NCBI RefSeq assembly: GCF_030817075.1
Contig: NZ_JAUSYU010000001.1
Location: 2,728,001-2,792,000 of the forward strand
From: Arthrobacter sp. V1I9
GTDB lineage: Bacteria > Actinomycetota > Actinomycetes > Actinomycetales > Micrococcaceae
Direction of reading: 5' to 3'
DNA: 64,000 nucleotides
The stretch's first letter is position 1. Every line of letters begins with the position of its first letter. The notes below the pieces were generated by a model, which saw only the letters and a list, made by a program, of their open reading frames with translations, made no database searches and was not told the origin of the DNA. This document shows, piece after piece, positions 35,636 through 47,873 of the stretch. Position numbers and translations under genes: made by a program.

Positions 35636-36370
35636 TCATTTCTTCTGCCGCCGGCTGCCGCCGTGCCAGTCTTCCTGCTGGCCGACTATATCGGCGCTGG
35701 CTCCAAAGGCCGGGAGCTGCGGCTGCTCGCGCAGGCTTCGCTTGAGCTCCGCAAAACCGGGGAAGCGTGCCAGCCCCACCACGTGGTCCCACAGCTCGGC
35801 GGCGGAGTCTTCGTCCGGCAGCCGGCTGATCACCGGCCCGAAGAAGGCCACGCCTGCGGGCGGCTCGAAGTGGATGATGGGCGTGCCCACGTCCTTGCCC
35901 GTCAGACCCAGCGCCTCATCCGTCTCCTGCCGGATCTCGCGGTCCCAAGACTCGTCGTCGAGCGCTTCCGCCAGTGTCAGGGGCAAGCCGGCCTCGGTGA
36001 GGATGGGCTCCACGAACTTCCGCGTCCCGCGCCGCTCACGCACCTCGCCCTCTGTGCGCTGGTCCGTGTCCGGGGCAGTTTCGAAGATGTGGTTCCCGAA
36101 GGCTTCATACAGCCGGGCGATCGGCTCGCGGCCATGCTCCGCCCGGGCCTTGGCCGCCACGCGCAGAAGCCGGAGCCCGGCCGTGTGTCCGGCTTCGTAC
36201 TCCGGCGGAAAATGAGCGTCATAGTCAACCTCGGCGTTCACTTGGCGCAGGGAGATGAAGCGCCAGTCCACGGTGTAATCGCGCTGCGCCTGCACCTGCC
36301 GCACCCATTTGCTGGTCATCCAGGCGAAAGGGCAAACCGGATCGAAATAGAAGTTGATGTCGGCATTCAT
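35636..36370 (-). CDS. DsbA family protein (mycothiol-dependent nitroreductase Rv2466c-like)
   Basis: A 244-aa thioredoxin-fold DsbA-like protein. The active-site region FDPVCPFAW has a single Cys (Cys13) where the Mycobacterium Rv2466c type has CxxC. Later blocks DVGTPIIHFEP (cis-Pro) and AFFGPVISRLPD fit the family. These enzymes use mycothiol, the actinobacterial thiol. The start at 36370 gives the expected N-terminus MNADINFYFDPVC. The frameshifted SRPBCC gene follows 20 bp downstream and was probably co-transcribed. Confidence 0.85.
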   Translation of the reverse strand: MNADINFYFDPVCPFAWMTSKWVRQVQAQRDYTVDWRFISLRQVNAEVDYDAHFPPEYEAGHTAGLRLLRVAAKARAEHGREPIARLYEAFGNHIFETAPDTDQRTEGEVRERRGTRKFVEPILTEAGLPLTLAEALDDESWDREIRQETDEALGLTGKDVGTPIIHFEPPAGVAFFGPVISRLPDEDSAAELWDHVVGLARFPGFAELKRSLREQPQLPAFGASADIVGQQEDWHGGSRRQKK

Positions 36371-36553
36371 CCGTCCACCCTTGCACCGGCAAGTGACGCA
36401 CGTCTAATCGATTCCCACGGACCCGGCCGCTTGCACTGTCACGATGGTTGTCATGATGAGGGGCGGTCGACGCTTGCAGCTTGTCCAACAAACGCATCAG
36501 ACGTTGCACTAGGCTGGAATCCCCGGACCCACCACCAGCAAGCGAGGCATAAC

Positions 36554-37337
36554 GTGCACCAGGACGCCGCCCGGTTCCTGTCCCAGCCGGTGGCCGCCCA
36601 GCCCGGCTCACCCCTCCGCGTCGCGGTGTATTCCCGGATCGCCGAAGCCATCCGCAACGGCCTCCTCACGCCCGGTTCCATGATCCCCACCGAAACCGAA
36701 CTCGGCACAGACATGAAAGTCAGCCGCACCGTGATCCGCGAAGCCCTCATGCTGCTCGAGGAGGACGGGCTCATCAGGGCAAGGCGCGGCGTCGGGCGCT
36801 TCGTCTCGGACACGCTCCCCCACATCGGCATCGAACGCATCCGCCCCTTCGAGGAAGTCCTCAGCAGCCCCAGCCAGCAGCTCGAGGTCAAGCGCATCCA
36901 GGTGGTACGCCAGCCCGCGTCCGAGTTCGCCGCCCCGGGCGTCGGCGTCGAACCGGGCACCGACTGCTGGCTCTGGGAATCGGTCCTGATCCGCGACGGC
37001 GAAGCCATCGCCCACCTGCAGGAAAAACATCTCCGCCCAGCCCGTCAGCCTCGGCAAAACCGCCTCCGCGCCCCTCGATATAAAGGACGACGGCGGCGCC
37101 ACCTTGCTTGCCGAGCTCAACACCCAGCTGGGCCGGCTGCCCGGGCCGGGCGAGTGCCAGATCAGCCTCAGCCAGGTGGGCCCCAGCCGTGCGAAGCTGC
37201 TGGACCTGCGGCCGTCCGATCCGGTGTTGGTCTTCACCCAGTACGTTCGATACGGCAAGCAGCCCTTTTACCTGGCCAAGTGTCTTATCGCCGCCAGGGC
37301 CGGGCACCTCTCCGTGATGCAGTCGCTGCAGTCCTAA
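36554..37337 (+). pseudogene. GntR family transcriptional regulator, frameshifted
   Basis: A GntR/HutC-type regulator of about 260 aa. The winged HTH is LRVAVYSRIAEAIRNGLLTP and SRTVIREALMLLEEDGLIRA; a UTRA-type ligand domain follows. The frame is lost in the A5 run at 37023-37027; removing one A restores AHLQENISAQPVSLGKTASA and the remaining UTRA sequence to 37337. The GTG start at 36554 has a GAGG site. It probably controlled the nucleoside hydrolase and transporter genes at 38152-40603. Confidence 0.8.
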
Positions 37338-37429
37338 CACGGGCAGCGACATAGGCGCGTCGGAACCCCGTCTGCCACGGCTTTGAGAGACTAACCCAGT
37401 CCGTGAACCAAGGAAAAGGGGGCCTTCTC

Positions 37430-37804
37430 ATGGAGGCAGCAGCAGTAACCACGTGGATGTTCGTCGAAGAATGTCCCATTCCGCATGACGTCATGGAGTT
37501 GATGCTCCCGGGCGAGCAGCCGGTTTCCGCCTACAGAACGTTCCGGGACAGTGCCATTTTCACCACCAAGCGGATGATTGTGCGCGACGCCCAGGGCATC
37601 ACCGGAAAGAAGGTGGAGGTGTACTCGTTGCCCTACTCGGCTATCAACATGTGGTCCTCCGAGAACGCCGGCAAATTTGATCTCGACGCCGAGTTGGAGC
37701 TGTGGACCAGGGCAGGCCACATCAAGATCAAGGTGGGCAAGAAGGTGGACGTTCGCCGTCTCGACATGCTGATCGCGCACTCGGTGATCGGCTCGCAAAA
37801 CTAG
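37430..37804 (+). CDS. PH domain-containing protein (bPH-type, DUF1696-like)
   Basis: A 124-aa bacterial pleckstrin-homology-like protein. LMLPGEQPVSAYRTFRDSAI, FTTKRMIVRDAQGITGKKVE and YSLPYSAINMWSSENAG are typical of this family. The role is unknown. The start at 37430 is set by the purine-rich AAGGAAAAGGGGG about 8 bases upstream; a GTG at 37403 is also open. It stands alone on its strand. Confidence 0.88.
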   Translation: MEAAAVTTWMFVEECPIPHDVMELMLPGEQPVSAYRTFRDSAIFTTKRMIVRDAQGITGKKVEVYSLPYSAINMWSSENAGKFDLDAELELWTRAGHIKIKVGKKVDVRRLDMLIAHSVIGSQN

Positions 37805-38151
37805 AGTCCCTCAGGAGCGGAACTGGTGGGAGGGCCGCACTCCGGTGCTGTCGTCCCGCTTTTCTGTGTCCTGGTCAGATCACCCGCCTGACGGCCCCAC
37901 CCAGGCGCTGAAGTCGCCCCTTCTCCCTTCGCCGCGTTGATCGTCATCCTTGCCACACCGACGACACCGCCGATACACGGCTCCATCCTCGGCATGTTCG
38001 AGATGCCATTCATGCCGAATGTTCAACTTGCACAGCAGGGCCTGGATCATGGCAGCCTCCGATCCAAATCGCAGTGCTCTGTACTTCCAATCATGGCCCT
38101 AGCGCCGTCCCTGCGGAACTGGCAGTTTGGACTCAACCAACAGGGACAGGC
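37805..38151. other. intergenic stretch, nothing recognised
   Basis: The 347 bases between the PH-domain gene and the nucleoside hydrolase stop contain only short frames without family resemblance. The segment around 38100-38165 has imperfect CAACCAACGGG-type direct repeats. I see no RNA gene or mobile element here. Confidence 0.4.
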
Positions 38152-39137
38152 TCAACCAACGGGTACCGGCTCACCCACCGGCTGCAATGTCAGCAGCGTC
38201 TCCACCAGGTGCGGGGCGAAGTCCTCCTCGAGCGAGAGCACCACGCGGCAGCGCGCGCCAGCCACCAGAGGGTATCCGGCATACAGTCCGCGGAGATCGC
38301 AGATGGTATGGCCGCGTCCCGGCCCGTCAGAGGTGTCGACGGCGGCCCGCACCACGGGCGCAACGGAAGCCGTCACAGCGCCAACAGCGAGCGCGGCCGC
38401 CAGCGGATCGTGCATCGCGAGCAAGGCCGGCCGTAAATGTCCTCGTAGAACCGGAAGTAGTGACCGAGCATCTCCCCCAGCACCCGCGCCACCGGCGATG
38501 AAGACTCCAGCAGCAACTGCCGGTGCGTTTCCTCCAAGACAGACGCCATGGTCACATCCAGCGGCACCAAGGTCACGTCCCAGTCGGCGGCCAGCACCAG
38601 GGCGGCGGCCTCGGGGTCGTGCCAGATGTTGGCCTCGGCCACGGGGGTGATGTTCCCCGGAGCCAGGGCCGCCCCGCCCATCACCGTGACCGACTCCACC
38701 AAAGACGGCAAGGCAGGCTCGAGTCGGAGGGCCTCCGCGATGTTCGTCAACGGACCAATGGCCAGCACCTTCAAAGTCCCAGGGTACAAACGCGCCAACC
38801 GGACCAGCATCTCAGCCGCGGACTCCCCCACAAGGGAGGCAGTCGCCGTCGTAAGCGTTACCCCGCCGATCCCGTTCTCGCCGTGCACCCACGGCGCCCC
38901 GCCGCCGAAGGACCCGGCAAGGGGGTGGTGCGCACCAAGGGCCACCGGCACATCATCGTATCCGGCAAGCGCCAGCAGGTCCAGGGTGTTGCGGGCGCCG
39001 GCGGCCGCGCTGACGTTCCCGCTGACAGTGCCAATACCGACCACATCAGCAAAAGGGGACGCCAGCAGGTAGGCCAGGGCGAGGGCGTCGTCGATGCCGG
39101 TGTCGCAGTCCAGGTAGAACGGGGAGGGGGTGGTCAT
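38152..39137 (-). pseudogene. nucleoside hydrolase, frameshifted
   Basis: An inosine-uridine preferring nucleoside hydrolase of about 328 aa that splits nucleosides into base and ribose. The calcium/ribose-binding start FYLDCDTGIDDALALAYLL and GPLTNIAEALRLEP, with VMGGAALAPGNITPVAEANI, are intact. Near 38424-38433 the frame changes; adding one base restores a continuous sequence into LAMHDPLAAALAVGAV, which holds the C-terminal catalytic HDPLA. Unlike the other three broken genes nearby, this is a missing base. It forms an operon with the MFS gene upstream (26 bp). Confidence 0.83.
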
Positions 39138-39163
39138 GGTGGTTCTCCTACAGTGAAAGGGGG

Positions 39164-40603
39164 TTAGACGGTCTCGCCCTTGGGGGCGGCGACGAAGAGG
39201 CTGACGATGAACGCGGCGGCGGTGATGGGCACCGAGATCCGGAGGGCGGTGGCGTACCCGGCGGCGGTTGCCTGGGCGGCGAAGGGCGCCACGAGGACGA
39301 CGCCGAGGCTCGCCCCGATGCCGAAGGAGGCACCGTTGATGCCGGGCAGGGCGGCCGGGGCTCCCTTGGGTGAGAGCAGCACCGAGAGCCCGTTGATGGC
39401 GGTGAGGAAGAAGCCGTTGTAGAAGATGCCCAGGGCCGCGACGGCGATCAGCACCGCTGCCTGGTTGTCGGAGAAGGTGGCTGCGGCGATGGCGCAGGCG
39501 AGGCTGAGCCCCGTGCCGAACCGGAGGGTCCTAATCCAGCCGCGGCGGTCGGCCAGCCAGCCGGCCAGCGGTGCGGCAAAGACGCCAATCAGCGCGGCGG
39601 GGGTGAGGAACAGCAGCGCCGATATGGAGGCGGTGAGCCCGAAGCCGCCGTGGGGGTCCTGGCTGAGCAGCACCACGGTGAAGTTGATGATGGCGAAGAT
39701 GCCGGCCAGGGTGAGGACGGTGGTGGCGATGACCGGCCACACCTGGCGGGAGCGCAGGTGGTGCACGGCGATCAGCGGGTGGCTGCGGCGCTTCTCGATG
39801 ATCCAGAAGGCGGCGAAGGACGCGGCGGTGCCGGGCAGCAGCGCCAGCGTGCCGGGAGCGGTCCACCCGGCGGCCGTGCCGCCGGAGACGAAGTAGGTGG
39901 TGAACACCAGGAACAGCGAGAGGGAGCCGGCGCCCCACCAGTCCATGGCGCCGCGCACGCCCTGCGGCCGTCCGGCCGGGACGATTTTGATGATGCAGGC
40001 GGCGGCGATGGTGGTGAGTACCAGCACGACGACGAAGATGGACCGGAAGCCGAGGGTCTCGGCCATGAGCCCGCCCACGTAGCCGTCAACGCCGCCCACT
40101 CCCCTGATGATGGCGGCGATGATGCCCACGGAGGTGCCGAAGACCTTGGCGTGCAGGTTTTCGCTGAGCACGATGTAGGCGAGGGCGAAGACGGCGCTGG
40201 AAACGCCCTGCAGGAACCGGCCGGTGACCAGCAGCGGCAGCGTGGGGGCGGTGATGCAGAGGACGGTGCCGGCGCCCATGATCCCGAGGACCAGGAGCAG
40301 CGCGGCGCGGCGGCCGATGAAGTCGCTCCACCGGCCGATCACGGGCCCGGCGATGGCGCCGGCCAGGAAGAACATGGACTGGACGGGGGCAGCGCTGTCC
40401 GCACCCTGGCCGAATTCGGCGGCGATCTGCGGCAGCGCAGGGGTGACCATGCTGGCGTTGAGCTGGAAGGACAGCACGCCCAGCAGCAGGGTGGAGATCA
40501 GCAGGGCGGCGCGGCGGCCGGCGAATGTCGTTTCGTCGAGACGTGCGACGGCGGTGCCTCCTTCCGCGGGAGGCGCGACTGCGACAGGGGTTGGGGTGTT
40601 CAC
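39164..40603 (-). CDS. MFS transporter
   Basis: A 479-aa major facilitator superfamily protein with 12-14 membrane spans. The loop RWSDFIGRRAALLLVLG (G-x3-DR/K-x-GRR-type motif A) is visible. The GTG start at 40603 has an AAGGAG site upstream; a longer frame to 40699 is rejected. It is the first gene of an operon with the nucleoside hydrolase, so uptake of nucleosides or a related compound is inferred. Confidence 0.9.
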   Translation of the reverse strand: MNTPTPVAVAPPAEGGTAVARLDETTFAGRRAALLISTLLLGVLSFQLNASMVTPALPQIAAEFGQGADSAAPVQSMFFLAGAIAGPVIGRWSDFIGRRAALLLVLGIMGAGTVLCITAPTLPLLVTGRFLQGVSSAVFALAYIVLSENLHAKVFGTSVGIIAAIIRGVGGVDGYVGGLMAETLGFRSIFVVVLVLTTIAAACIIKIVPAGRPQGVRGAMDWWGAGSLSLFLVFTTYFVSGGTAAGWTAPGTLALLPGTAASFAAFWIIEKRRSHPLIAVHHLRSRQVWPVIATTVLTLAGIFAIINFTVVLLSQDPHGGFGLTASISALLFLTPAALIGVFAAPLAGWLADRRGWIRTLRFGTGLSLACAIAAATFSDNQAAVLIAVAALGIFYNGFFLTAINGLSVLLSPKGAPAALPGINGASFGIGASLGVVLVAPFAAQATAAGYATALRISVPITAAAFIVSLFVAAPKGETV

Positions 40604-40673
40604 CTCAAACTCCTTTGTTCGAGCAGAAGGGATCGACTTTCGCGGCAAGACCGACGACGGCGACAGTAACCGC

Positions 40674-41193
40674 ATGTCCGACGTCCGCCGAGCCTTCAAC
40701 AGCCCCTTCTGGCCGTTGTGCTGGCGTCTACGTCGGTGGGCCAGGGGGCATCGACTTCCATTGGTGGGCGCACTCCGTCATCCACTGGAACGTGCCGGGC
40801 AACCCGGTTGATTTCGAACAGCGCGAGGGACGGGTGCACCGGCATCTGGGACACGCGGTGCGGAAGAACGTCGCGGAGGCCCACGGGGGCTGAAGTGCTG
40901 AAGCCCGCAGTCACGGACCCACGGGCGACCCTGTTCTCCGTTGCTGCCGCTGATGTCGCCGCGCACCCGGAGAATTTGAACACGGAGTTCGCTCCGCACG
41001 GGACTACCCCGGCGATCACAAGATCCAGCGAAGGCTCCTGGACCACCCGTTGAGTCGCGACGTGCCACGGACCAAGCACATGCTGGCAGGGCACGCGAAG
41101 TACCGGCTGACTCTGGGGCAGGCCCAGAAGGACGACCTGCTGGGGCTAATCAAGGATGGGGCGGGGATCAAGCCGCTGAATTCACGGGCGTAG
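40674..41193 (+). pseudogene. SF2 helicase C-terminal fragment, multiply frameshifted
   Basis: Pieces in three frames line up into one protein end. They are VRRAFNSPFWP, LASTSVGQG, GIDFHWWAHSVIHWNVPGNP, VDFEQREGRVHRHLGHAVRK, AEVLKPAV and SRDVPRTKHMLAGHAKYR, with the final stop at 41193. The STSVGQ/GIDFH and EQREGRVHR blocks are helicase motifs V and VI of large defence-associated SF2 helicases. At least four frame changes and loss of the N-terminal two thirds make it a clear relic. It marks the left side of the accessory island. Confidence 0.75.
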
Positions 41194-41211
41194 TGCACTT
41201 GAGAGCGTGCG

Positions 41212-41664
41212 TTAGCGCCGTTTCCCCGTCCCTTGAGATGTTCCCAACCTGACGCGCCACCAGCCAGCATCGGTCTCCATATCTTGGCGTGGGTTGTCCT
41301 GAAAGAACGACCAGTGATCTCCACTCCTCATGCGACTCTTCGGACCTGGATATACTTCAGATGCTTTTTTGGTAGGCAGCGTTACGGGGCGTTCTCGCTC
41401 AGAAGCTACTGGCTTTTGGGTTTGAGATGGGGAATTAGATTTTGATGTCCCCGTTAGAACCACGCCTTTTCCTCGGGCGACCTTGGATTTCCTCGGCTTC
41501 CGTCGAGAAGCCGTATTGACAGCAGCCTTTCCGGACCCCGGGCACAAGCTGCCATCTCTGGCTGTGTGCGCAATAACCTTGCCCGCCACAGGCTTTGCGG
41601 TCAAAGATTTGCTGCATACTTGGTAGCGCCATCCGAATTCCTTCAACCGATCTGTCCGCGCCAC
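41212..41664 (-). CDS. small basic hypothetical protein
   Basis: A 150-aa basic protein of unknown function. The GTG start at 41664 has a strong GGAGG site 5 bases upstream, the main evidence that it is real. The N-terminal half has GWRYQVCSKS and DGSLCPGSGKAA, a Cys-Pro-Gly-Ser-Gly motif seen in small actinobacterial and phage proteins. The C-terminal half is Lys/Ser/Arg-rich. GC content is lower than in the flanking chromosome, as expected for an accessory gene. Confidence 0.4.
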   Translation of the reverse strand: MARTDRLKEFGWRYQVCSKSLTAKPVAGKVIAHTARDGSLCPGSGKAAVNTASRRKPRKSKVARGKGVVLTGTSKSNSPSQTQKPVASERERPVTLPTKKASEVYPGPKSRMRSGDHWSFFQDNPRQDMETDAGWWRVRLGTSQGTGKRR

Positions 41665-41905
41665 TCTTCCTCCATAAAATCTTGATGGATGTACCTACAT
41701 CAACAAGCCGCAGGTTGAGCCGAACCTTGAGATTCAATCACTAAGGCATTCAGCTTCGCCGGTTCAGACCTCAACGGTGAAAGTCTGTTTTCGCTTGCGA
41801 CCGTCAATCCTTCCGGCCTGACGAAGATGACCAGTCCACGGTTCGTCTGGCTTAGGGGCCGGTCGAGGAATTCTCCGTGGGTCGGCTATCGGCCGTGGAT
41901 CCGCC

Positions 41906-42724
41906 TCATGCCGGACGGATACGTCCGCCCGCCCCCACCAAGCTCAGCCACTCCAGATCCCCTCGGGCCCGATTCGCAACTCCGATCATTGCGTCGAGAA
42001 TCGATTCGGGAAACGGCGAGGCCCCAAGATCCTCGGCAACGTCAGCAAGGATCGCATCAGCGACGCGCGGGCTTAGCTCCGTCGAACTTGCGGCCTGGCA
42101 CACCGAATAGCGGAAGGCATCCGCTTGCAGGCCCCGCCGGATACTAACGGTGCATTCGCCAAGGCTCGTTTCGATTTCCATCGAGGCCACCGAGCGACCT
42201 TCGCCTAGCCTGAAATCACTTATCCCGACGGCCGCAGTGCTTCCCAGGCTCGTGCATGAAGCCCAGACCCGATTCAGGATTGCCTGCCGCCGTATCAAGT
42301 CAAACGCTTTGCCCACCTCACTGGCTTCAAGGTCTCTTCCTTCCGTCTCGACGCCGGCTCCAGAGAATCTGATTGGCGGATGGATTCGATCCTCGCTTGC
42401 GAAATGGACTGAGGTTCGTGAAAGCTCGAAATGATAGCACTCGCCTCCTACCGCCACCTCGCCGCTAAGTGCGCTATCCAAATACAACCGCTCATTTTTC
42501 AACTCACCGACCACTCCGGAGTCCTCCATAAGATCGATGCACCATTCGTAGAACTTCTGCTCGTCTGGCCTAACGAACTGCTGGTAGTCCTCCACAGTCA
42601 GGGCTGGTGGCGCCAATCTCCGAGGCGAACTCTCGGCGGCGGGGAAGGTCATTAGACGCCTAGGCCCAAGATATTCGCCGCCGACGGCCCGTCGTGCCTC
42701 CGATTCATTTGGACCCGCTGTCAT
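41906..42724 (-). CDS. hypothetical protein of the accessory island
   Basis: A 272-aa soluble protein with no recognised domain. After a short N-terminus it has LTVEDYQQFVRPDEQKFYEW near residue 45 and the block FDLIRRQAILNRVWASCTSL in the middle. The start at 42724 (MTAGPNESEARRAVGGEYLG) is preferred. It has no membrane segment or signal. It lies between a decayed helicase and an HNH nuclease, so a defence-island passenger is likely. Confidence 0.65.
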   Translation of the reverse strand: MTAGPNESEARRAVGGEYLGPRRLMTFPAAESSPRRLAPPALTVEDYQQFVRPDEQKFYEWCIDLMEDSGVVGELKNERLYLDSALSGEVAVGGECYHFELSRTSVHFASEDRIHPPIRFSGAGVETEGRDLEASEVGKAFDLIRRQAILNRVWASCTSLGSTAAVGISDFRLGEGRSVASMEIETSLGECTVSIRRGLQADAFRYSVCQAASSTELSPRVADAILADVAEDLGASPFPESILDAMIGVANRARGDLEWLSLVGAGGRIRPA

Positions 42725-42915
42725 GCGTCGATCGTATTGCAGCGCGCAGCCCGTAATGCAAAGGCTCGCGGACCAGCCTTCCAATCTGAAAGTTCCAGAC
42801 AGGTGGTCTGTCGCGGAGCTTCATCGCGAAGGAGAGCGTTAGCGGGCCGCGAAGCGAGAGGATGGCCACCCATCGGCGCCGCTACGCGCGACGTGCGATT
42901 CAGAGACGGGCCGAG

Positions 42916-42967
42916 AGGCATCAGCCCAGGCTCGCGTGGAGGCGCAGGCAAGCCTGGGCTGATGCCT
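42916..42967. repeat. perfect 17-bp inverted repeat, large hairpin
   Basis: Arms 42916-42932 and 42951-42967 are perfect reverse complements (AGGCATCAGCCCAGGCT) around an 18-base loop. It lies 50 bp past the stop of the HNH nuclease gene on the minus strand and before the gene at 42724. It may be a terminator or a protein-binding/recombination site. There is no T-tract on either side. Confidence 0.7.
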
Positions 42968-43016
42968 TTCGGCAGTCAAAAGGCCTGCTACTCACGAATT
43001 CGGACACCACAAACCT

Positions 43017-43955
43017 CTAGAACGAAGCGATAGCTCGGAATTCAGCGTGATGCAGAGCCAAAATGCCCGCGATCTTGGGCTTCTTCGGAACTTTTAGTTC
43101 GACCCCCGCGAGTTCAGCATAGGCCGTAACGTGCACGAGGTGCGGAGACACTTCCACACGCCACGTGCTGGGGTTCACGGACAGCAGCTTCCTGTCGAAT
43201 AGCGCATGGAGATCCCGTCTCAGGAGCAGACCCGCGTTGAAGTCATGCAAGCCGTGTTCTGCATATTGAACGAGATGGGCGGCCTCAAGGCCCGCGTGAA
43301 AGCTTGGCCCAGACATTGCACAGTTTTCGCCGTACATTTCCAACAACTTTGCTCGGAAACCCGCTTGACCGACGCGAGCTCTGATCGTCGCTTGACCAAA
43401 CCCGCTGGGCAACACTAGTTCCGTTCCGGTGTCGGCCAGCTGACGAACGCCATTTCCTAAGGAAACTTGATCCAACGCTTCAACGAATGCATCCCAGTTT
43501 AGATAACGAAGACTCAGCTGTTCTTTGGGGTTCCTACAGACAGACCGTAGGACGCTCCCAGGCAAGAGCCCCCGAAGGTCAAGCCAGTTTCCGGCATGAT
43601 TGGACCGGTAGGCTGTCACCTCTTTAGTCGTCTGCTCGGGCTCGTCAAATTGATGAAAACACGTGTTGCAACGCCACTTGGGGGACTTTGTGGATCGCGC
43701 TTTGAATGTCTGACCGCGGCAGCTTGGGCAGTGGAAATAGACGTTTACGACCTCCTCTTCGTGAATCGACTCGATCTTCGAAGCGCCTAGTAAGACTGAC
43801 TTGTTCCACAGAACCACCAAGTCTCCGGCTTTCAGTAATTTGTGGCGCGGAACCGTAGAATCCCAGGAGTAGTGTTCCGCGGGGAGATCGTCGTAACCTC
43901 CATTTCCGCCATGAACACGGTTCTCACCCGCCGCCAAGATCAGCCATGCAGTCAC
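43017..43955 (-). CDS. EVE-like/zinc-ribbon/HNH restriction endonuclease
   Basis: A 312-aa protein with three parts. Residues 1-70 resemble an EVE/PUA-type modified-base reader (AEHYSWDSTVPRHKLLKAGD then LVVLW, LLGASKIESI). Residues 76-99 form a zinc ribbon (C76-x2-C79 ... C96-x2-C99). The C-terminal third is an HNH_2-type nuclease: FRAKLLEMYGENCAMSG, LEAAHLVQYAEHG and NAGLLLRRDLHALFD. The order reader-then-nuclease is that of type IV enzymes that cut modified DNA. It starts at GTG. The EVE assignment is by pattern only. Confidence 0.75.
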   Translation of the reverse strand: MTAWLILAAGENRVHGGNGGYDDLPAEHYSWDSTVPRHKLLKAGDLVVLWNKSVLLGASKIESIHEEEVVNVYFHCPSCRGQTFKARSTKSPKWRCNTCFHQFDEPEQTTKEVTAYRSNHAGNWLDLRGLLPGSVLRSVCRNPKEQLSLRYLNWDAFVEALDQVSLGNGVRQLADTGTELVLPSGFGQATIRARVGQAGFRAKLLEMYGENCAMSGPSFHAGLEAAHLVQYAEHGLHDFNAGLLLRRDLHALFDRKLLSVNPSTWRVEVSPHLVHVTAYAELAGVELKVPKKPKIAGILALHHAEFRAIASF

Positions 43956-44303
43956 AGCGGATTGCCCCAGACCAGTACATGTGTAGGCGAACTGAACCTA
44001 CGCATGCCATTTCCTATGGGCATGGGCGTCACTCTTTCTGCTTAAACCGCAATGTGATGAATCGGTTCTAATCTAATGGTTCTCCTACACTTGTTACTGC
44101 TCTTACGCTAAAAATTGGTTTGTGCCCACTGACACCGCTTCTCCAGTGTTGCGAGGCTAGGGCCTTCGCCGGAGAAGGCACCACATAGACTTCATGCACC
44201 AGCTGAGATCATCTTGACGCTCACCGAAACCCCTTAATGTGGGCTGACACTCGAGGCGCTCCTAGATCGATGAGCCAAAATTTCGCTTCACACAACTAGG
44301 CTC
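43956..44303. other. AT-richer intergenic region between divergent genes
   Basis: These 348 bases separate the HNH nuclease gene (minus) from the helicase-sigma gene (plus) and must hold both promoters. The GC content is clearly lower than average. A TTGACG at 44215 followed by TAATGT 15 bases later is a weak promoter candidate for the plus-strand gene. No tRNA or coding region is seen. Confidence 0.4.
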
Positions 44304-47312
<3,009 letters not shown>

Positions 47313-47349
47313 GCGAAGTCCTCCGTTTGCTCTGCAGTGGGTCGGTTAT

Positions 47350-47760
47350 CTAGCGTTCGAGGAAGCCGGTAACGTCAACTAACAAATCTGCGTTCGCCAG
47401 GACCTCGCACTCCCATACATCCAGATACGTCCACCCCATCTCCGCCAACTGGTGTCGTTGACTCCAGTCTCGCTCCTGGTTGCGGCGCCGTTTGTCCGCC
47501 CAGAACTCCGTGTTCGTTTTGGGCAAGCGGCTGCCCACTGGGCAGTCGTGCCCGTGCCAAAAGCATCCATTGACAAAGATGACCTTTCTCCGCCCGGCAA
47601 ACACCAAATCCGGCTTCCCCGGTAGGACACGGTCGTGGATACGATACCGATACCCAAGGGCATGCAGAGCACGGCGTAGCAGCAACTCCGGTTTGGTGTT
47701 CTTGGACCGGATCTTAGCCATGTGGGCGCTCCGCTGGCCCGAGGTCATGAAATCCGCCAT
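47350..47760 (-). CDS. vsr: very short patch repair endonuclease Vsr
   Basis: A 136-aa Vsr-type nuclease that nicks at T:G mismatches produced by deamination of 5-methylcytosine. Family landmarks are RSKNTKPELLLRRALHALGY, KPDLVFAGRRKVIFVNGCFW with the catalytic Asp, and the HGHDCPVGSRLP zinc-site block. It is 113 bp downstream of the m5C methyltransferase gene on the same strand, the usual pairing. Its stop is 37 bp from the stop of the helicase-sigma gene, which converges on it. Confidence 0.95.
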   Translation of the reverse strand: MADFMTSGQRSAHMAKIRSKNTKPELLLRRALHALGYRYRIHDRVLPGKPDLVFAGRRKVIFVNGCFWHGHDCPVGSRLPKTNTEFWADKRRRNQERDWSQRHQLAEMGWTYLDVWECEVLANADLLVDVTGFLER

Positions 47761-47873
47761 TACCTTATTTTACCGGTCCGAACTCCTGCGGCGCGGCCCT
47801 GGCCGCCCTGCCCTGCAGCCCGTAGTGGAGCTCACGGCGAAACTTCCAAGGGCCGGCCGTTATGCCCCACCAC

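Noticed and set aside
37937-38650. 237-codon plus-strand frame before and across the nucleoside hydrolase
   Set aside because: The second half is antisense to conserved hydrolase sequence and the first half lacks any recognisable feature or ribosome-binding site.
39164-41193. DISARM system (helicase plus methyltransferase)
   Set aside because: The helicase is only a fragment and no DUF1998 or phospholipase-D genes are present, so a DISARM call is not supported.
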